Below are positions 58,101 through 64,000 of a stretch of 64,000 nt of DNA, one piece after another. The notes beneath the pieces are model-generated. The model ran no database searches and was not told the DNA's origin. It was given only the letters and a program-made list of their open reading frames with translations. Origin of the DNA: Zancudomyces culisetae. Taxonomy: Eukaryota > Kickxellomycota > Harpellomycetes > Harpellales > Legeriomycetaceae. Within the stretch, counting starts at the first letter, position 1; each line of letters begins with the position of its first letter. The stretch lies in NCBI GenBank assembly GCA_001969505.1, contig LSSK01000113.1, forward strand, positions 27,001 through 91,000, read 5' to 3'. Made by a program: the position numbers and the translations under genes.

Positions 58101-61100
58101 CTGTAAGTCTATGTGTTCATTATTCCTCGTGGGTATTCCTGAAACCTTTGATAGATTTCCTTCCAGGTTTTTGTTTAGCCCAACATACCGTAATTCCCAG
58201 AACGAGTCCTTTAAATGATACTTGGCAAAAACATCTGTTATCACACTATCTTCAAATTTCCCCAATATTCGCCGCATGTTTTTCATCCCTACAATCTGCG
58301 GACTCACTAATAAGTGTATGGGTCGGCTTATCTTGGTTAACAGTGGTTCCCGTACCATCCCAATACCAGTATCAGCATCTAAATACATCCCCTCTGTAAA
58401 TGCAAATGCATCGATGGCCTGCATTTCGTCCATTTTTTCAGCTGTAGCTCTCTCGTTATCTACAATGCTTGTAGGAAAAAAACACTGCATCGATCTTACA
58501 AGTGCTAGCGAAATCCGATTGTTTGCAAATATACCGCCATTGAACAGACTCAGGGATATCTTTATTGACCAGTTTGTTATGTATTCCCATTGTACTAGCA
58601 CAAAAGCCGGTGATTCTTGATAAAGTGCTAAATCCTCTGGTAGAAACGCAAGTGCTATTTGTGGAATGTCTTCAACCGTTATAAAAACCAAATCCTCAAG
58701 CTTTGCGGGTAAGTCTCTATATACATTGCCTTCAAGCTCTCCACTCATCCCTATCCCCGGGCCTATAACCTTATGACTAGAATCTGGTCCATCACTTGGA
58801 CCTTTATCTGGAACTATCCTAGTTTCAGACTCTTTGATAGGATCTTTGCCTGGCCCGTCATTATGTAGCACCTCTAACTCCAGCTCTTTAAAGAACTTTT
58901 TTGCGAACTCTCTCATTTTTTTAAAATTAAACTCGGTTTCATGCCCACTAATAGCTTTACTAGTTATCAAATACGTGGAATGCTCCTGGTACCCCGATAT
59001 TTGCTTAAATACGTCCTTACACTTATCACTTCTTGCCCATTCGGCAATATACCTGTATATTTTCCGTCTATGCCCTGCCAACCCGTTTTCTACCGCTGTT
59101 CCACCACCAGGAAACTCTATTTTTTTCTCCAACACACCTGTGAGTGGCAAGAGCGAGGGTGAATATATGTCTTTTAGTTTCTCATCCTTTTCCACAAGCA
59201 TTCGCAAAAATTGATGCACATCTTTTGCTATTTTCGAGGTCTGATCACTCCCTTGCTCCGATGGTGTCCACTCTAAAAACGAAAGCGTAAATCGTCTATA
59301 TGAGCTGATATTAATTTTAATAAGATTCTGGAATGCTTGGGTCCTTCTTTTTCTGTTTTCGCTTTTTCTCTCCATCTCTTCGTTTCCATTAAAAATATTT
59401 GTGCTAACTATTTTGTATATTATGGTTATATTTGGCAACCAGAACAGTTTCAAAGTGGTCTGGATCTGTTCTCCAACGTTATGCTCACGAAGTGTTTCCT
59501 GTCCCTCCAGAACCATTTTTTGCGTAATTGGTTGCGCTTTCACATCTGTCAAAATAAACCCTTCCTTGATTCGCGCCTGTACGATCAACCCCAATCCTAT
59601 TTGCATGGGATAGTCACTATACCTTGCCTCTACAATTTCTACCTCTGGTGGTGCCGATTCTTCGTCCCATGGAAACAATGTGGCCCAGTTGTTGAGGTTT
59701 CTCCTCGGAATTCCTGGCTGGGGATTTACTTTTTCTTGAGAAATATCTCCCGCTCTTGGAAAACCTACAGCATCCTGCCTATTTTGCTCTCGTGTAAAAT
59801 TATTCCTTAGTTTTATTGTCTTAACTAAGAACTGATCGTGGTAAAAGTTTATTTTTCCCAGCTCAACTACATCTGGACAGTCCGTCGCATATAAAAACTT
59901 CCCCCTAAATGCCTGTGCAATGAATCTAAGCAACCCATTTTCCGCAACGCATCCAAGGGGTACGGATGGATCAAATCCCCCGCCTGATCCTACCTGTATA
60001 ACTGTGAGGTTTATCTCACTCTCCACAAAAAATCCCACAGACTCAAATATCTTGCGCACATCAAAATCTGAACTTTCCACCCCGTCCATAATCAGTACCA
60101 CTCCAGCAGGATATGTGTTCACCAGTAGTTCCAGATAATATTCTGCCAATTGTATTGACTCTGAAATTTGTGACTCTTTCACAGCTTTTTCTAGTCCATC
60201 TGAAATTCCTAGATCCCCTGGTTTCCCCGGTCCCTCTGGTCCTCCTTCATTTTCATCACTCCCCACTACTACGTCACTATTCTTTTCCCTTAGCTCAATT
60301 ATTTCCTCTATATAGTCACTCAGATTTTGCAGTACCTTTTCCATTATTTTCCCAACATTTCCTACTACTATGTACTCTGAGTGCACAAGTGTCCTAAAAT
60401 AAGGAATTTCTCTCCTTTCGTACCGTGTGTTTTCCTTAAACCTTTTCCCAAGTCCCTGTCTCCTTGCCTTTTCTGTTGGATAATATGCCACTATAGATGC
60501 TATGATCTTTGGTTCACATCCAAACGGCTTGAATCCTACCTTTGGCTCTAACGTGTATGGCTGTGTCACACCATTCAAGCATTTTTCCAACCTAAAAATT
60601 TCATTCCCATTTCCATTATTGTATTAACTTTTTACATTAAATTAAAACAATACTTGATCGTTATTCATTTTAAAAATACTTATCACCACAACCCCCCCTC
60701 CCTCCCTCCCTCACCCACCAACTGTCATGAATACATTAACTTCGTACACATATATAAAAAGAAGCCAAAAAAAACTTACGTTTCTAATGCAATATCAAGC
60801 AATCTACTTCCAGTAACCATATCCAGCACAGTCATGCTCTCGCTAATGTCGATCACAAAGACAAACTTGTACTTATCATCGATAAAATAAAAAGACGTAT
60901 CCTGATCGTATATAACTGGTAGTCTTGAAATCACTCTGTCCACATATTGGTACGATTCTGCAATGTCTTCACCAACCATCTCTTCCTCACCAACCATCTC
61001 TGCTTCACCAAATTCCTTCACCATTTTACTTCGCTTACTATCCATTTCATTCACTGTGTTCCTTCTTTTCCGCTTACCATAGAGAGCCTCCTCTTCGTGC

Positions 61101-61507
61101 TTAAAAGATTCCACGTTTTCCTTACCACCATTCTCCTGTACAAATGGCTCTTTAACTTCGTCATATCTCTTTCCTTTTCCCTCGGCTTTCAGATTCTTAC
61201 TCCTTTTCTTGAGTGCTTCGAGCCTTTTTGCCTCGTATCTCTTGAGTATAACTTTTTTTGTATATGCTTGTTTTTTATCCTTGAAAATTATGTCAACTAC
61301 ATCAAGATTAAGCTTCTCAAACTCTTTAATTGTTTGAGGCACCAATAAATTGTCGAGGCACCAAAGAGCTCTTTCCACTTTACCAAAGGAAAGATTGTAT
61401 ATACGTTTCAAGACAACTGTCTTTGCTACATGAGGTTTGTTCTTCTTTTTTCTTTTCGCATACTGCTTTGGAGCCTGTACCAAGTCTCCCTGATAGTTTG
61501 TCCTCAT
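46179..61507 (-). CDS. SZT2: Giant SZT2 homologue (KICSTOR component)
   Basis: Two minus-strand exons, 61507-60780 and 60591-46179, joined in frame across a GTAAGT/TTTTTAG intron, give about 5046 residues; human SZT2 has 3432. In animals SZT2 is the KICSTOR scaffold that brings GATOR1 to the lysosome and restrains mTORC1 under amino-acid starvation. The N-terminus matches: ERALWCLDNLLVP, then YKFVFVIDISESM...GSRLLDIALE. A VWA-like segment follows with GVVLIMDGVESSDFDVRKI, NLTVIQVGSGGGFDP and NGLLRFIAQAFRGKFLYATD. Long inserts are low complexity: Glu/Lys/Gly (about residues 1170-1230), acidic, poly-Ser, and two Thr-Gln tracts. The conserved regions are spread through the whole frame. No frameshift is visible. 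Why it is so large is unexplained. Confidence 0.9.
48745..48868. repeat. Hexameric codon repeat in SZT2 encoding Asn-Gln, Pro-Gln and Thr-Gln
   Basis: On the plus strand the tract reads (GGTTTT)n, then (GAGGTT)n and (GAGTTT)n; on the coding strand these are AACCAA-, CCTCAA- and CAAACT-type hexamers. They encode an uninterrupted run of alternating Gln with Thr, Pro, then Asn. The antisense frames over it are artefacts of the repeat. Confidence 0.9.
53404..53484. repeat. (TGTGTC)n hexamer repeat in SZT2 encoding Thr-Gln
   Basis: Some thirteen near-perfect copies of the hexamer TGTGTC on the plus strand, read on the coding strand as ACACAG and translated as alternating Thr-Gln within SZT2. The antisense Cys-Val and Val-Ser frames are artefacts. 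Confidence 0.95.
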
Positions 61508-62360
61508 TTTTTTGTTTATTCACACTTTTGTTAACTCTACTTTGAGGTTCGAAATTTTGTTTTACGCGATTACTGAGTTTGTTTAATCCCGAAACAACAG
61601 AATGCTACTGATTTCCGCTATGGTACTACACTCTGTAATATTACAATGTTAGTCCGAGTATACTCTAATATTTTTAAACTGTAAATAGGCCTCTACAAAA
61701 TCGCTGTTTCATGAAATATATACTAACTTGCATTTATTGATTAAACCTAAATATTTCTTTTGTAGTTTGCATTTTCAAATTACACTGGTGAAACCGTAAT
61801 TTTGGTATATTTTAGTTTCGATTACACCAATGACAAGCTGGTCGTTTCACTTTACAAAATTCCTGATAAATACTCCGAATTTTACAACATCAGCTACAGC
61901 ACCAAAAATTCCCAAATATCGCGTAAATACAGGAGTCGTAAATCTTACCTTTGGAACTTCTTTCATTGTATTAATTACGCCAAAGTACAAGAGAATGAGT
62001 GCTTTACCAAGTAAAATATCTTGCCCTCACTGATTAATACGCAAATTATAACTTTAAATTATAAACCATACACTGCAGCCATCTATGTATCCGACACACA
62101 AACCCCCAACATAATACCTAGTCGACATATGTGTATATAAGGAAGGTTTTGTACTCCACGAAAACTTTTCTAATAGACATTCCTGAAGCACAATATCATT
62201 TTTTCTGTTTTTTTTCTGTTCTTTTTCTTTGTTGGTATAATCGAAAATAAACAACAATATGTAGCCATTTGGTTAGAAATGCTTAAATATACACTATAAA
62301 AGAAATTGATGATAAAAAGGGAAACGGTTAAACACAAATACGTAAATATAGAAATAATCA
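61508..62360. other. Intergenic region upstream of SZT2 with an unresolved small frame
   Basis: About 850 bp. On the minus strand a stretch around 62016-61943 reads DILLGKALILLYFGVINTMK then EVPK, and ends at an excellent GTAAGA donor. The frame continues hydrophobically to 61811. This could be an exon of a small membrane protein, but I found no start or clear acceptor. The plus-strand frames at 61802-62033 are its likely shadows. Confidence 0.35.
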
Positions 62361-63924
62361 CTACTGGTTGCGTGGATACACGTCTGTTGCGGGGTTCGGT
62401 TCAGAACGAAGTTTTTCGTAGTCATAGATTGATGCAGCTACCTTTCTTCCACCAAACCATCTTTGATCAAACACACTCACGGCATTCTTGGCATCATGTA
62501 TGCTTCTATACACAACGAACACCTTAACATCGTGATTCTGATCGTCAACACGAACCTCAATCTTTTCGATATCGCCATACTTTTTCGACTCAAGATAAAT
62601 ATCCTCCGCAAAATCTTCATCTATTTCTTCGGGCGTAGCTGTATTAGAAAGGAACATGACTGCCATGGCCTCTTCGCCTCTGGAGAGCTTTTGCATAATT
62701 GAGTATCTCTGTTTTGAGCTTATGTGTAGATTCTCCTCGTTTGCTACAGAATCCAGGTCTGTAGAATGCAGGGGTGCTGAAAGCTTGGCAGCCACATTCA
62801 ACGCCGCTTGGCCCATTGCCTTGGTATCGATTGCAGCAGATGTGTAAGCGCTGGGTTGAGCAGAATGCGCTTGTTCGCTATTTGAGGCTTCTGGTTGTTC
62901 TATAAATATTTCAATCAGTTATTTTTTTGTCGCGTTTGCTTTCTAATCAATTAAAGAGTCGCGCTCGCTACTCAGAATGACAAAATAAGAAGGGAAATAC
63001 CCATTCTAGTTACCTTTATCGCCAAAAGATGACCCAGCCACCGCTTTTTCTGTGAATACTTTTAGTGGTAATACCGGTTGTGGTAATGAGTCTAAAATGG
63101 CCATTCCTTCACCCAGCTCTCCGCCAACCACGCATTCCCTAACGCGAAGCTCTTGATTCACCAATTTAAATCTATCCATAGTTGAGAGCACACCAGCCGC
63201 TATCTCTGCTGACTCAAACTCAATATATCCCCAACCTCTGTGTTTTCGTGTTAGCATGTTTGGTGAAAGAACACACTTTTTTATTGCTCCAAAATGTAAA
63301 AACATCGACGAGAGATCCTCTTCGCTGATTGATTCATTCACGTTAGATACGTATATCCTTTCTGCTGGTGGCTTTATGGTGATTGCCGATAACGCCGACT
63401 CGTATTCCTTTGGTCTGCCCACTTTTATCTGTCTACAGTGTATAGATCCACAAAAATAAATGTATGAATTTATCCTTGTTAAGCTTGATAGCTCTCAAAA
63501 TATATTAGGGTCAGTATTCTGGTATCACAACTGTCATAACTCTCACAACTGCCACCATCGATACCCTATCTTTCCCTTTAAAAAAGGGGGGAGAAAATAG
63601 AAAAAAGAATTACCTTCCAGCAAGAATTTTTCCTGTCATATTCTCAAGTGCCAGGCTCGCAGATTCTGGAACGTCAAAATCTATAAACCCAAATCCCATA
63701 TGTTTTCCTGTGTTTCGGTCTATCGACATACTAATGTTCTTTACTGCACCATATTCGGAAAATATTTTTCTTAGATGCTCATCCGTCATTTCAAAATTTA
63801 TTGAGCCGACGTAAATTCTAGAAAGTGTTGCAAGTATTCGTACATCCATACCCGATGCCAATCCCGGGTTCAGTATTCCAACCGATTTTGGTTTTTGCAG
63901 ATCCTCATTAAGCTCTTTGAATCT
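62361..63924 (-). CDS. PUF60: Poly(U)-binding splicing factor PUF60, 5' end outside window
   Basis: Three minus-strand exons are visible, 63924-63614, 63432-63014 and 62899-62361, giving about 423 residues; upstream exons lie beyond the window. PUF60 binds U-rich 3' splice-site regions and cooperates with U2AF and SF1. RRM1 begins SRIYVGSINFEMTDEHLRKI with RNP1 KHMGFGFIDF. RRM2 begins ERIYVSNVNESISEEDLSSM with RNP1 KHRGWGYIEF. The C-terminal UHM domain has ISSKQRYSIMQKLSRGEEAM, the KVFVVY strand, and the UHM Arg-x-Phe loop FDQRWFGGRKV. The linker between RRM2 and the UHM is shorter than in humans. The first visible exon starts in phase 0 after a TAG acceptor. Confidence 0.93.
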
Positions 63925-64000
63925 CTAGTTTTAAATAAATAAAACAACTTCAGCCCTTTATATTGTCATTTATATTTAACTGTCATACTTGTGTTAAAAT

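Noticed and set aside
1-64000. Search for CRISPR arrays, insertion sequences, integrases, viral or biosynthetic clusters
   Set aside because: No direct-repeat array, transposase, reverse transcriptase, capsid or synthase domain was seen in any frame.

Overview
This window is AT-rich nuclear DNA from a eukaryote, most likely an early-diverging fungus. The genes are split by many short introns (about 40-240 bp, GTAAGT-like donors, TAG or CAG acceptors) and use the standard code. A HIG1-domain RCF2, a DUF4112 protein and a CBM21 glycogen-targeting subunit point to fungi. SZT2, RIC8, PUF60 and ATG101, which budding yeast lacks, argue against Saccharomycotina. The exact lineage is inferred; a zygomycete-grade group such as Kickxellomycotina fits but is not proven. 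Multi-exon models were assembled by hand from reading frames, splice consensus and family similarity.

Layout. 1-660: start of a HEAT-like phosphatase regulator (minus). 2146-2291: a tandem tRNA-Glu/initiator tRNA-Met pair (minus). 3089-4945: USP39/SAD1. 4961-7297: an eight-exon P450-like gene (minus). 8425-8796: a small LSm-like candidate (minus). 9240-11373: ETF-ubiquinone oxidoreductase. 11850-12467: RibD-type deaminase (minus). 14601-15599: DUF4112 protein. 16026-18387: TRM6 in ten exons (minus). 19138-19686: RCF2 (minus). 21399-22070: SPT4. 23978-25861: a divergent acyl-CoA oxidase. 30539-32062: CBM21/PP1 regulator. 33236-34079: assembly gap, which cuts ATG101 (to 35140, minus). 35880-38310: RIC8 (minus). 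38787-40655: ARPC1. 41104-42635: REXO2. 43170-44366: MTR3. 44756-45490: CGI121 (minus). 46179-61507: a giant SZT2 of about 5046 residues (minus). 62361-63924: PUF60, cut at the right edge (minus).

The genes are mostly unrelated housekeeping functions: RNA processing and translation (USP39, SPT4, TRM6, MTR3, CGI121, PUF60, REXO2), mitochondrial or peroxisomal metabolism (ETF-QO, RCF2, acyl-CoA oxidase), nutrient signalling and autophagy (SZT2, ATG101), and G-protein/actin function (RIC8, ARPC1). No mobile element, CRISPR array or biosynthetic cluster is visible.

The oddest features are several enzyme folds with degraded catalytic motifs (P450-like without a heme cysteine, acyl-CoA oxidase without its TELGHGSN-type signature, deaminase with HAA in place of HAE), the dicistronic tRNA pair with an atypical initiator anticodon stem, and an SZT2 gene that is almost one exon and carries two independently expanded Thr-Gln tracts.
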